A stretch of 64,000 bases of DNA from Paragorgia papillata (taxonomy: Eukaryota; Cnidaria; Anthozoa; Scleralcyonacea; Coralliidae), in the NCBI GenBank assembly GCA_035771165.1, contig JAWNZC010000285.1, forward strand, positions 248,001-312,000. The letters run 5' to 3'. The translations under genes were made by a program, and so were the position numbers. Below, in pieces: positions 11,876 through 22,282 of the stretch (position 1 is the first letter of the stretch; every line of letters starts with the position of its first letter). Below the pieces are notes generated by a model. The model was not told the DNA's origin and did not search any database. It was given only the letters and a program-made list of their open reading frames with translations.

Positions 11876-11960
<85 letters not shown>
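11876..11960. repeat. (TA)n microsatellite, about 85 bp
   Basis: The tract is nearly pure alternating T and A with one interruption (ATTATAT). It lies in the central spacer of the fold-back element, and its own cruciform tendency adds to that of the large inverted repeat. Confidence 0.95.
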
Positions 11961-11963
<3 letters not shown>

Positions 11964-12419
11964 GTTGTGCTAATGAGTGTTATTAAAAGGTGTTAAAAAC
12001 TTAATGGTTTGCAATATTTATTTAATATATAAAAACAAGTTATTAAACACAAACAAACAAATCAAAATTTTTATATAAAATGTGTTCTTGATATAAAACA
12101 GAAGTACTACAGTACAGTAGATAATGACATTATAAGGAGTAGCACAAATAATAGGTGTAGAAAATGGGGATGGAGGATGCAAGGGTTCAAGTTTCACCCT
12201 CTTTCAAAGCTCCCTAAAAACCAGGTAAATGCCAGAAGTCTTGCATTTAAATATGGAAAAATATATAACCCCTCTTTATTACTTGTGAAATGTTCATTGA
12301 GAATCCTTTGAAGACTCTGAATTTCTACACCCATACCCAACACACCTTTGCATATTGCACTGACCACTCCTACATTTAATATAACCTGACAGTTCAACAT
12401 GATGGTGGTAAGTAAGCTA

Positions 12420-12776
12420 GGGCCTGTTTACAAGAAGGTAGGTGGGTTCCCCTAGCACCCGGGTTACCCTAGTTCTCATACATTTCTTGTTTTTTGTTTG
12501 TCGTGTGGGTAACCCTATCATGCCACTAGGGTTACCCTAGTAGCAGCCGGGTTATTTTTGTCCTTGTAAACGTGTTTGGTAGGGATAACTCGCCTACCCG
12601 GGAAAACTTGTTACTAGCTCCAGGCTTCTTGCACTGATTATTGGTATAACCATGTCTATATAAAGCTGACCTGGGCAGCAGGGTGACCCTACCTCTGAAA
12701 TTTTGCTTGTAAACCCAGGCTAACTTTGACCCGGGTGCAAGGGTAATGTTATACCTCCTTAATTGTAAACAGGCCC
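12420..12776. mobile_element. MITE nested in the fold-back centre (TIR GGGCCTGTTTACAA)
   Basis: The 357-bp segment opens GGGCCTGTTTACAAG and closes TTGTAAACAGGCCC, perfect inverted ends of 14 bp, and is flanked by TA on both sides (CTA and TAA). The interior is rich in GGGTTACCCTAG-type words that are internally palindromic. The end sequence resembles PIF/Harbinger or Tc-type MITEs. The duplication length is too short to assign a family. Confidence 0.7.
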
Positions 12777-14383
12777 TAAGGGCTAAGACTGCAGTTCATG
12801 GTTGTGTTTTGTCTATTTATACATTTTCCTTCTCACCAATGAGTTAGAAAGTACTATATTTGGCAATAAGGAGACTCACTTCATGTTTGTACTTGGTAAA
12901 TTTTTGTGACAGTACTAAGGAAGCTAGAAAGGTGTCTAGACAGAAGCTAGTGCAAATCAATCTGATTGCAGTGCTTGACATAATGGTTTGTTTCCAGTTT
13001 TTATATCGTATTTAATAGATTAAAGTTTTATAAATCAGTACTAAATATAACGGAATATGGAAAGTTAACTACTGCAAATAACAAAACTCTTCTAAATAAA
13101 CAGTTCACGATCACTGACCTTTCATATACACTGTGCATATGGGTCAGTTTTCAACTACTGAATAAGGGTTGGCGAAGGTGCGAAATAATTTTCGTATTAA
13201 TAACAGTGTCCTATCAAGGTTACCTCAAATTTAGAGATTGTACTTGATTTATTAAAGATACAGTTTTATTATTAAAGTTATAAGCATCAAAGGTCATGCA
13301 ATGTTGTCAATAAGGCTACTGATACTGTAGGCCAAATTTTCTTAAACACAATAGTCAATACAAAAAAGTAGATTTTTTCCCGTCAAAAGTATTTTTAACT
13401 TACAAACAATATCAAAAATTTTGTCACTGCAATAAACAAAATAATTCGTTTCCCAACTTTGATATAAAACTATGATAAAAGCTAGAATTACTGTATCTGC
13501 GTGTCCTAATAATTTTTGGCGAAGCTGGTCTCCATGTTCTGTACTGTCTTTCTCTGTCGTCAGGCTCGGGTCATTCTAGAACATATTATAATCATAATTC
13601 ATTAACAATCCGTTTATAAAAAATAACAGGGTATTTGGATGCCAATTTTATTAAATATTGACTTACAGGTAGTTTTAAAAGTACTTTTAATCCTTTTGTT
13701 GCATTTATTCAACATAGCAATACAAAATAAACGGCGCGAAGACGTCCAAGTGTACACATCATGGCCAACGTTCAATTGCCAAATTTTATTTGTTTTTAAA
13801 CACGAGTTTATAGTGTCTTACTTTTGCTACGACAAATAAAATCGAGAGAAAGGTTGCCTAAAATGTTCTGAATATTAACTTTTGTCCATGTGGTGTGCTT
13901 GGAAATCCAAATATTTTCCAAAGAACATACGCTATTTTTCTGATAGAAAAAAATGAGACTTACCTTCACAATTTCTGCTCATCGACATGCAGACCATGGT
14001 CAATTTCGGCTTAAATATTTTACATCGACTGAATACTTTTCCAATCTGGGAGTGAATACGGCTGGACCAGTGATCTTGGGAAATCACACCATGTTAATTT
14101 CAAAAAGCGAATGCAGAAATCCTTCGAATTTTCAGCTTTGTTTTGAGATCCTTTGGATGTCTTGTAAGTGATGACAAATTATTGTCTATTTATAATGTCT
14201 TGAATACGTGTTGTTTCTGTTGATATCAAAAACAGCACGTTTACGGATAATAACGGTGTCTTTTTTGACGTCGAACATGGCACGGTAAAATTAAGGAATT
14301 CGAATATTTTAGCACCGTAAGATGGCGGCCGCTGGCTTCAATTCTCCCAGTGACGTGCGCGGTCCATTATATATAGGTCAGTG

Positions 14384-15050
14384 GTTATTCCTTGCCCTGG
14401 CGCCGGTGACCTTCCAATGTCCGAAGCTTCGTCTCAGGTCGTTTATCAGCTCCTTATACGCAATAAATGTGAACCACCACGCTTTATCCAAAAGTACGCT
14501 GCTTTGTCAGTCGAATGGTCCATGGTCTGGAAAAATTTGTCCTGGCTCCGTTTTACTCGTCCTGCATTGGATACCTCATGGTCTTTGGCCCATGGCGCTC
14601 TTCCAACCGCTGACCGCCTTATTCGGTTTGGTATGCCTTGTCAGCTGCGTGTCATTGTGGTCTACCTGAGTCCATGGAGCATTTGTTTGTCACCTGTCCG
14701 TTTGCAGTGGCATTAATTGACTGGTTCCATCAATTACTGGTATCTTTTCCCACAACTGCACCTCGTCCTTCGACTCGGGAGATTGTTTTTCGTTTGCCTC
14801 CAGTTTGCCGCGCTGATGGGTCTTCTTCGTCACCGCGTTTGGGTTACCCGGAATAGCTTCCGTTTTGAACGGTCTTCGGCCGGATCTTGATACTGCTAAG
14901 CATCGGATTGGTTCTTCTTGGCGTTTTCTGGTGTCTGTTGCTCGTCGCAACGTGCCTATTCATTTTTCTGTGCAGTGGTTGGCTGGTGGTATTCTGGGCG
15001 TTGTCCATATGGATGGCTCTCTATGTTTTCCACCCTTGCTAGCTGCTTAA
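14384..15050 (+). pseudogene. Keno-1 ORF2, C-terminal part after the fold-back insertion
   Basis: The frame resumes as VIPCPGAGDLP, aligning with VIPRPGSDPLL in Keno-3. It continues with FTRPALDTSWSLAHGALPTA and the C-terminal CCHC cluster (CHCGLPESMEHLFVTC, in a shifted frame near 14650-14700). It ends LLAA and TAA at 15048-15050. Frame changes lie near 14640 and 14850. Confidence 0.78.
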
Positions 15051-15837
15051 TTTTCTCGATTGTTTACTTTCCTCTTTGCTATGAATTCTTTTCACTTAGT
15101 TTCTGTACTAAGTTACTGTGCAGTTACAAAAGAATTAAGTATAATATTGTATAAGTTTAAGTATAAGTATAAAAATTAGTAAAAGCATTAGTATAAGTAT
15201 GAGGTTAATTTCGTGCTTGGTTCGCCCGTTCAGTGGGCACGGAATTGACCTTTCGGACCTGATCGCCGGGAGGCCCCTCCCCTGGGGATGGGCGTCCTGG
15301 GTTCATTTTAGTGTATCGACCTGACTTCATGGGCGTCTCTGCCACCGCTCGGTGGATATGGGGCGGGCAGTGGTCTCTCCTTCACTCCGGTGCGGGGTCC
15401 TTCTAGGCCGGGTTCTCTGACTTGCTCCAGTGTCTCGGACGGTCGCCTTAATTGCCTTACTATGAGTCCTGGAGCTTTATAATCTTACAAAGTCCACTGT
15501 CTTATAAATTTTTGTTTTTTTGGGATAGCGCCGGTGTTACCATTTATTTTGGGCGACACATGGGGATCTCCCAGTTTTTTGGAAAATTGTCAAGTCCTTT
15601 GGGCTTAACGTCGTATTCTCGGATAAGGACGTTAAACCTGAGGTCCACCTCCGATTTGGCTAATAGCCGGTGAGGTTCGAATTTCTGTCTAGGCCTGCGT
15701 TGCTCGTTACATCGTTGTTTTCAGTTTTGTCGTTCACGTAATTTTTCTCTTAATGTCACACATGGGACCTTTTTCACTATCATGTGTCTTATCAGGCGTT
15801 TCTGGAGGAGGGCTCATACCCCTCATGTGAAGTCGAT

Positions 15838-15853
15838 GTGGCTAAGTAGCCAC
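15838..15853 (+). promoter_or_regulatory. Conserved hairpin in Keno-1 3' UTR
   Basis: GTGGCT-AAGT-AGCCAC forms a 6-bp stem about 100 nt from the element's 3' end. The same stem with different loops occurs in Keno-2 (29605-29618) and Keno-3 (54485-54499). It may be part of the RNA structure recognised by the element's RT. Confidence 0.55.
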
Positions 15854-15945
15854 CTCCAGCGGGAGAGGTACTCATTCACGCGGTTTCAGGGCTCATTTGC
15901 ACCGTCGAGTCTATTAGTTAATCGCGAGGGCCTTAACTCAAAAAC

Positions 15946-15979
15946 AAGATCAAGTGTATCTGTTCTTATCAGCTTAATA
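15946..15979 (+). ncRNA. U2: U2 snRNA nucleotides 23-59, between Keno-1 and Utopia-2
   Basis: AAGATCAAGTGTATCTG continues to TTAATA, where U2 should continue TCTGG but instead enters the Utopia leader (GTTTACTATTTCG). Three bases (GTA of the branch-point-recognition GTAGTA) are missing compared with units C and D, so this gene would be defective even without the insertions. Confidence 0.92.
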
Positions 15980-16129
15980 GTTTACTATTTCGCTGTCGAG
16001 AAGTTGCTCAGGTCCTCGGGTGTTTAACCTCGTTTGCGCTTTGCCTCTCGAGACACGTTAGTAGTAATAGACCCCCATATGGAGTTCAAAGGGATGCCGC
16101 CTCATTAAATATTCAACTTATTATTTATT

Positions 16130-17980
16130 CATTCTCAAGCTCCTTTGGGACCTCCTAACCCTAATCTTACTATTTATGCATACGTCATTCATTCTCAGGT
16201 TCCTTTGGGACTTCCTAACCCTAACTCATTATTTATGCTTACGTCATTAATTCTCAGGCTCCTTTGGGACGTAGTAACCCTAACTTCCCCCCTAAACCCT
16301 AGATTTTACTCAACCCCCCTGGTTTTCACTACGTCAACATAGTGAAAACAGACTTATTATGTATGCATCGTCATCGCTAGCTTTCATCCAACCCCCCTGG
16401 TTTTCACTACGTCATAACCGATAGCTCTCCGACTGATTTCCGAAGTTCTGGGTTACGTCATTATCAAAAGGCACTCGACTTATGTTCCTTATAAGTATTA
16501 GTAATTAGCTTTTCATTTATACACTTTACCCCACTGTCAGTCAACACTTGTGGGACACGTAGGTAGAAAGAGCATGCGTACAGTAAGCTTTAACGAAATA
16601 GACGTTCTTTACAAGGAACGAGAGAGAAATTGATAGAGACACTTTATATTTTTTATCTGAAACCTTGTCTGGAGGAATAGAGAGAGTTTTGAACAGCCTA
16701 AATGTCTGAATCGGCTAAGATAACGTATAGACTTGAATTAATAGTATATCATGAATATTATATTTTTAGAACCTAAATATTCAAAGAGAGTAAGTCATCC
16801 TAGAATCATTACTAACTAAACTCTTATAAAGCAAGTCAAGATATCGTAAGAAGAACTTAAGATATGTTTTAGATGAGGAATCACTTCGAGAAGTCATGAA
16901 AAGAACGATTTTAAGTGTCGAAATATGAACTAAAGGCAAAGCGATTTATTACTTTGAAAGCGTTGCTACGCTTTCTGTTACTAAGTGTGATATTTGCATA
17001 TTTATCCTCAGTGCGCGTGCAGGAGACAAAAGAGAAACTCATTAGGGGTCATTAAGGAGATTAAGCGCTTAGGCAAGCCTAGGCGAGAAGGTCATTAACA
17101 GTGTTACCATAGCAAAACAGCGTCGCGTCCTTCATTCGTCTCAGGCTCCTTTGGGACCTTCTACTGTTACTCAACCCCCCGTGTAATACGTCAATTCCCG
17201 AATAATTCTCCGACTAATTCCCGAAGATCGTCATTATCAAAAGATGCTCGACTTATATAAGTAATAGGAACCAAATTTCATTTATGCACTTTACCTTACT
17301 GATCGACAGTCAGCAGTTGTGGGGCATGTTATAATATTCAAACAGAATAAGTCATCCTAGAATCATTGCTTGCTAAACCCTTGTTTATAAGTGAAGAATT
17401 CGTGAGAAGATGGAAGGAGGAGTCACTTTTAGCCGTATATAAGAATAACTTAAGATAGTGCGAGGAATCAATTCGAAAATCCGTGAGCTAAGGGTTTAAA
17501 ACGTATTAACACTAGCACATAGCAATGAAAAGCTTATATATGAATATTATATTAGATATTTGGTTCGCTTTTGTGGTGTTTATACGTTTAAGAACTGTGC
17601 AAAGTTCCACAAGTCCGGCACAGTGGCATCCGCTTTCTGGGGTTTCTGGAGTATACACCTCCTATTTTAAATCTTTAGGCATTATGAGAATATTTCGTTT
17701 GTATTCTGTCAACGAATTGGTGGCTCTTAAAAGATTATAGTTTTTAGGATGTGATTTGTTTAAAGAAACGTTTTTGTAATATGACTAGATAACGAAATAA
17801 AGTTTAAAAAATATATAATTTCATATTTACAATCACATAAAGCTCCTATTATTTACAAACACGCAAAAGTTAAAATCCATACGTGTCAAAATTATTTACA
17901 ATCACTTGCCGTTTAATCGCAGATTGAATTTATTCTCGGGCGAGAAGGTCATTAGCAGTGTTACCATAGCGAAACCGCGT
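16130..17980. repeat. Degenerate tandem duplications in the insert
   Basis: A ~60-bp unit containing CTCCTTTGGGACCTCCTAACC occurs three times at about 16130-16275 and once more near 17145. A larger block of roughly 750-850 bp is repeated. Examples are the segments with ATTATCAAAAG near 16460 and 17225, AGTCATCCTAGAATCATT near 16793 and 17347, and GGTCATTAACAGTGTTACCA near 17092 and 17946. I see no coding potential. Confidence 0.75.
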
Positions 17981-17983
17981 TGC

Positions 17984-18135
17984 CGGCTCTGAGCGGCTCC
18001 GAGCCCTCGGCGCTTGGCTCCGAGCGACTCCGAGCCCTAGGCTCTTGGCTCCGAGCGGCTCCGAGCCCTTGCCTCTTGACTCCGTTTCCGAGCCGTCGGC
18101 TCTTCACTCCGAGCCGTCGGCTCTTGGCTCCGAAA
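17984..18135. repeat. GGCTCCGAGC minisatellite
   Basis: Variants of GGCTCCGAGC and GAGCCCT(C/T)GGC alternate for about 150 bp. The GGCTC/GAGCC words are mutually complementary, so the tract can fold on itself. It directly precedes the TATCTTCC repeats. Confidence 0.8.
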
Positions 18136-18158
18136 TACTCTGAACGGCTGCGGTTTCT

Positions 18159-19056
18159 CTTTATCTTCCTTTTATCTTCCTCTTATCTTTCTTATCTTCC
18201 TCTTATCTTTCTTAGCTTCCTCTTATCTTTCTTATCTTCCTCTTATCTTCCTTTATCTTCCCCTTATCTTCCTTATCTTCCCCTTATCTTCCTTTATCTT
18301 CCTCTTATCTTCCCCTTATCTTCCTTTATCTTCCTTTATCTTCCTTTTATCTTCCTTTATCTTCCTTATCTTCCCCTTATCTTCCTTTATCTTCCCCTTA
18401 TCTTCCTTATTTTCCTTTATCTTCCCAGGAAGATAAGGGGAAGATAAGGTGAAGATAAGAGGAAGATAAAGGAAGATAAGGGGAAGATAAGGAAGATAAA
18501 GGAAGATAAAAGGAAGATAAAGGGAGATAAAGGAAGATAAGGGGAAGATAAGAGGAAGATAAAGGAAGATAAGTGTAAGATAAGAGTAAGATAAATGAAG
18601 ATAAGGGGAAGATAAGGAAGATAGAAGGAAGATAAGGGGAAGATAAAGGAAGATAAGGGGAAGATAAGAGGAAGATAAAGGAAGATAAGGAAGATAAAAG
18701 GAAGATAAGGAAGATAAGGAAGATAAGGGGAAGATACGAGGAAGATAAAGGAAGATAAGGGGAAGATAAGGAAGATAAAGGAAGATAAAAGGAAGATAAA
18801 GGAAGATAAAGGAAGATAAGGGGAAGATAAGAGGAAGATAAAGGAAGATAAGTGTAAGATAAGAGTAAGATAAATGAAGATATGGGGAAGATAAGGAAGA
18901 TAGAAGGAAGATAAGGGGAAGATAAAGGAAGATAAGGGGAAGATAAGAGGAAGAAAAAGGAAGATAAGGAAGATAAAAGGAAGATAAGGAAGATAAGGGG
19001 AAGATACGAGGAAGATAAGAGGAAGATAAAGGAAGATAAGGGGAAGATAAAGAAGA
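18159..19056. repeat. 900-bp inverted pyrimidine/purine microsatellite
   Basis: The first ~268 bases are variants of CTTTATCTTCC/CCTTATCTTCC. From about 18427 the strand asymmetry flips to GGAAGATAA/GGGGAAGATAAG variants for another ~630 bases. The halves are reverse complements, so the tract forms a giant imperfect hairpin. The purine half contains higher-order repeats: the block with GTGTAAGATAAGAGTAAG occurs near 18570 and 18850. Confidence 0.95.
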
Positions 19057-19146
19057 TGTCAGGGCCTAGCCGTTCTTTTGAGAACGCGTGCTGCCTACCC
19101 TGACACCGCTGAGAAGATGCTAGTCTAACGTTTATAGCGATAGAGA

Positions 19147-19860
19147 TTTATCTTCTTCTCTCGCAGCGGTTTCTACGCGAGACGATATCGCTGTCTTACA
19201 GTGACTTCGCCTCGTTTAGCCCCCGCTTTATTATTTTCGCTCTTTGTTTTTATTCCTGTGAGTAGGCTCTTCTTTCGCTTTTGCGGCTCACATAAGTATA
19301 CCTTGTGAGTCGTTCCTTTATTATTTGATATTATACTTTATTATTTCCCCGACTAGCGAAGACTACAGCACGAGTACGAGCCAAGTACCGAGCTACTTGG
19401 AATCTGTTTAGCCTAGCATTATTGTTAATCAAATATTATTTACCGACAGGGTAGTAATTTTACCGTGAATTTGCATGATTTTAGTTCGTTAGGTATACTT
19501 TTCCTTTCTTGGGCGCTCGAACATGGGTTTTGTTTCGTTCGCTCTTTCTTAGTCTAGCTGTTTATTTATCTTCTTCTCTCGCAGCGGTTTCTACGCGGGA
19601 CGATATCGCTGTCTTACAGTGACTTCGCCTCGTTTAGCCCTCGCTTTATTATTTTCGCGCTTTGTTTTTATTCCCGCGAGTAGGCTCTTCTTTCGCTTTT
19701 GCGGCTCACATCAGTATACCTTGTGAGTCGTTCCTTTATTATTTGATATTATATTTTATTATTTCCCCGACTAGCAAAGACTACAGCACGATTACGAGCC
19801 ACGTACCGAGCTAGTCGGAATCTATTTAGCTTAGTGTTGTTGTTAATAATAAAAAACTTT
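19147..19860 (+). promoter_or_regulatory. Two tandem leader monomers in Utopia-2
   Basis: A block starting TTTATCTTCTTCTCTCGCAG at 19147 recurs at 19565 with nearly identical sequence for about 290 bases. It includes GCAGCGGTTTCTACGCG, TGAGTAGGCTCTTC and GTGAGTCGTTCCTTTATTAT. Utopia-3 has one copy (from about 30190) and Utopia-1 a diverged single version. Tandem 5' UTR monomers act as promoters in mouse L1; whether they do here is inference. Confidence 0.75.
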
Positions 19861-19963
19861 CCGTCACGGTCAGTCTCTTAGCGGGAATTTCCATATTTTT
19901 TTCTTTTGAATCTATTATTGAACACGTGGGCGCCGCAAGCCCCGACTCTCTCGTATCCAACAT

Positions 19964-22282
19964 ATGCCACGTAACTGGCGTTGTGCCTGTACGCCAGGCA
20001 TTTTGGGGCCACCAGAGTCGAATCTTCCACCGGCAGTACGACGATCGTTGAAGCAACCGCCAGTGGCCCAGCTGACCAGTGCCAGTTACGCCATACCAGA
20101 CATGGCCTTACCGCGTCCTTCAGATGGTCATCCGACCAACAAGTCCTTGGAGACAACCGACGGAAACCTTTCTGCGCCTTTCTGCCGGCAGTTATTAGCG
20201 TATTCAACGACCTAGATGTACCTCTTGACACTTGGCCCACAGACATTGGTAAAGACTTTATTAGTTATCACCCAACAATGAACTGAACACTCCGCCTAGC
20301 CGGGCTCATGCGTCATCCTCACCTCGGGCTCCTTCCTGTTCTTCGCCTACCTCCTCCGATGATGGTTACTTCTCAGCCTCGCCTACTGTTTCCACTTCAC
20401 CTTCCTCGCCAGTACATCCAAGAACTCTACCGTCGCCTCTTCCGTTCCAGCTTCCAGCCGTGCCAAACAACGCGTCTTCGCAGACCACTATTGCTTCGGC
20501 GTCCGTGGACACAGACAGACCCTGTCCGAGAACTTAAGCCGCTACCAAAACAGGCGTCCATCTCCGTCTCCAGTGAAACCGTTGGCTCCTCTACCACGTC
20601 CTGCCAAACGTCAAGTACTTCCTCAACCTCTACCTCCACCTCCACTGACCGTACCCCTGCCAGCTCAATCGCATCTCAAGCCGACGTCATCGAAATCTCC
20701 ACATCCTCCAGTCCTGTCAAAACCGCTCCTGTGTCCTCTGTCCAAACCGAACCACCCCCTTTGGTCACATCACAATGTATTGGTACCGGCACTGATCCAA
20801 TCACCGGCCTGCCTACCATCAAGGGAACCTGTCGTATGTGTCACGAAAAGCATATCCCGGTCTCTCGGATCGACTTACACCTTCTTGTTTGCGAGGGCAA
20901 CGCCTCGATACCTCAACAAATCGATGCCATTGTGCAAACTTGGTCCGCACGTTTTGACATAAATAAACACTCTCTCGTCGAAATCATTCCACTAGTAGTA
21001 GCCTTCGCGGAATCCTAAGCCGAGATTTCTACAGAAACGTCTGATATCGCGCAAGTTGCCTTCAACTTCATAGACTCACTCAACCTACACCCTGACGGTA
21101 CCCGGACATTTTGCCGAAAGACATTTTGCCGAAAGACATTTTGCCGAAAGACATTTTGCCGAACGGACATTTTGCCGAATGACATTTTGCCGAAAGACAT
21201 TTTGCCGAACGGACATTTTGCCCAAAGACAATTTGCCGAACGGACTATTTGCCGAACGGACTATTTGCCGACATTTCTACCAAGATTAACACATGGAAAT
21301 AACAAGTTTATTTATATCGTATATTGTATATTACAATCGTGACAAATAAATCTACTTGCCACTAATCTACGGATCGTAGGGTGTGTGATGGCGACTCGAA
21401 GGTCAATGAATGATGCCACCCTTCAATCGAATTGTTTGTTCGAGGAAGATCGTGTTCGACGCGATCGTGCACATTCCAAAGCGAGATTGCAAAGAGAGGA
21501 CGACGTCGACGACCACGCTGCACCACACCAATCCACGTGGCCTCAAAGTAACTTAGGAAGTCTAAGAATCATTTCTATTTCTGTAAAACATATGAGTCAT
21601 CGCCTCAATCAATTGGTAATGACCCACATGGGAATTGCGTTCATGTTCTTTTCGTTTCTATGAAATGAGTCATCGCCTGAAGAAACACCTAATATATTAC
21701 ATAAAAATGTCTGATGGGTGCTAATTATTCCCAAGTGATTAGTCTATTGTTATAGATATTGTCATTAAAATATAATTATACGTAGGAAAAAAACAAATGA
21801 GTTTTGTGGTAAAAAATATGTTTTTTTATTATATGTCCTTTCGGCAAATAGTTCGTTCGGCAAATAGTCCATTCGGCAAATAGTCCATTCGGTAAATAGT
21901 CCGTTCGGCAAAATGTCTTTCGGCAAAATGTCTTTCGGCAAATTGTCTTTCGGCAAAATGTCCGGCCACGCACCCTGACCACCTCGAACAATTCTGTTCT
22001 ACGCTAAAGCACCTCCACAAGACCGCTTGGATTGATGCCTGTGAACAACTCGGCCTACAACCAAATGTCGCCAAGCCACACGACCTCCTCACCAACCTAA
22101 CCTGCTCTCCCAATGATGCCACTGCTCATGCTGTCAATGCAACTATTAAAAACCAAAAGACTGACGGTGTGTACGAATATGGCGATTCAGAGGAAGAGTT
22201 TCTCGAAGAAGATGTATGGGACGGTTACTATGACCAAGATCACGTCAACTATGGTTACCCTCCCAGTGATGACAAATTCTGA
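19964..22282 (+). pseudogene. Utopia-2 unique ORF: C2HC finger protein of unknown function, no RT
   Basis: The N-terminal part is uncertain because frames change near 20290-20560; a Ser/Pro/Thr-rich linker is readable there, as in the other Utopia proteins. A clear region follows with a C2HC motif (CRMCHEKHIPVSRIDLHLLVC, 20830-20892, written here in overlapping form as C-x2-C-x12-H-x4-C). It continues with an open frame broken by one TAA at 21016-21018 and then by the MULE-like insertion. After 21971 the same protein resumes with HLEQFCSTLKHLHKTAW and ends in an acidic, Tyr-rich tail (EEEFLEEDVWDGYYDQDHVN), stopping at 22282. I do not recognise it. It may be an accessory or decoy protein of a parasite that borrows Utopia ends. 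Confidence 0.6.
21097..21970. mobile_element. MULE-like element with minisatellite termini (Rehavkus-like)
   Basis: The left terminus (21097-21272) is built of ~15-bp units GACATTTTGCCGAAA. The right terminus (about 21834-21970) has the same units in reverse complement. A 9-bp duplication CACCCTGAC flanks it (21088-21096 and 21971-21979). Minisatellite TIRs with a 9-bp duplication are described for the Rehavkus group of MuDR elements. The ~560-bp interior shows no transposase, so this copy is non-autonomous. Removing it and one duplication restores the frame of the host ORF. Confidence 0.85.

Larger units (their letters stand above)
10077..14383. mobile_element. 4.3-kb fold-back DNA transposon, hAT/P-like, no transposase seen
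   Basis: The ends are CACTGACC and GGTCAGTG, flanked by an 8-bp duplication. The two arms (10077 to about 11525 and about 12896-14383) are inverted copies of roughly 1.45 kb that differ by few bases; the right arm has an extra ~40 bp near 13907-13945. Each arm tip carries an AAGATGGCGGC (YY1-type) motif. No long open frame is present and the short ones are mirror images of each other, so this is a non-autonomous element. An 8-bp duplication fits hAT or P families. I favour hAT-like but cannot decide without a transposase. Confidence 0.88.
5225..15945 (+). mobile_element. Keno-1: Tx1-clade non-LTR retrotransposon in U2, interrupted by a fold-back element
   Basis: The element lies exactly between U2 nucleotides 22 and 23 with no target duplication. 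It carries ORF1 with a zinc knuckle and ORF2 with apurinic-like endonuclease, RT and C-terminal CCHC, the L1/Tx1 plan. Tx1-clade elements targeting U2 are known as Keno. The 5' leader (5225-5636) has a 17-base C run (5571-5587) and the block CTGTGGTGGATCCATGCT shared with other Keno leaders. The 3' UTR (15051-15945) has the GATAGCGCCGGT block and a GTGGCT-AAGT-AGCCAC hairpin, and ends in an A-rich CAAAAAC tail. Without the 4.3-kb insertion it is about 6.4 kb. Confidence 0.88.
16060..19057. mobile_element. Insert in Utopia-2 leader: Polinton-end-like start, duplicated noncoding DNA, simple repeats
   Basis: The Utopia leader breaks after GAGACACGTT. The insert begins AGTAGTAATAGACCCCC and within 35 bases has AAAGGGATGCCGCCTCATTA. 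The Polinton at 59475 begins AGTAGATGACCCCCC and has the same 20-base word, so this looks like a Polinton terminus. A matching right end was not found, so the insert is truncated or rearranged. About 255 bp of Utopia leader present in Utopia-3 is missing across it. No long gene is visible. Confidence 0.6.

Noticed and set aside
13639..14171. Small protein genes in the fold-back element
   Set aside because: The same short frames appear on the opposite strand in the other arm (10289-10780); they are shadows of the inverted repeat with no recognisable protein.
16150..16310. Telomeric repeats (CCTAACCCTAA words)
   Set aside because: Only isolated CTAACCCTAA words occur inside ~60-bp units; there is no run of the telomere hexamer.
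19878..20246. Minus-strand protein gene of 122 codons in Utopia-2
   Set aside because: It has no recognisable motif and overlaps the element's own + strand coding region; element orientation and the codon-rich + strand frame are better supported.
21097..21272. CRISPR array from regular GACATTTTGCCGAAA repeats
   Set aside because: There are no unique spacers, the genome is eukaryotic, and the units are a minisatellite terminus with an inverted partner and a target duplication.
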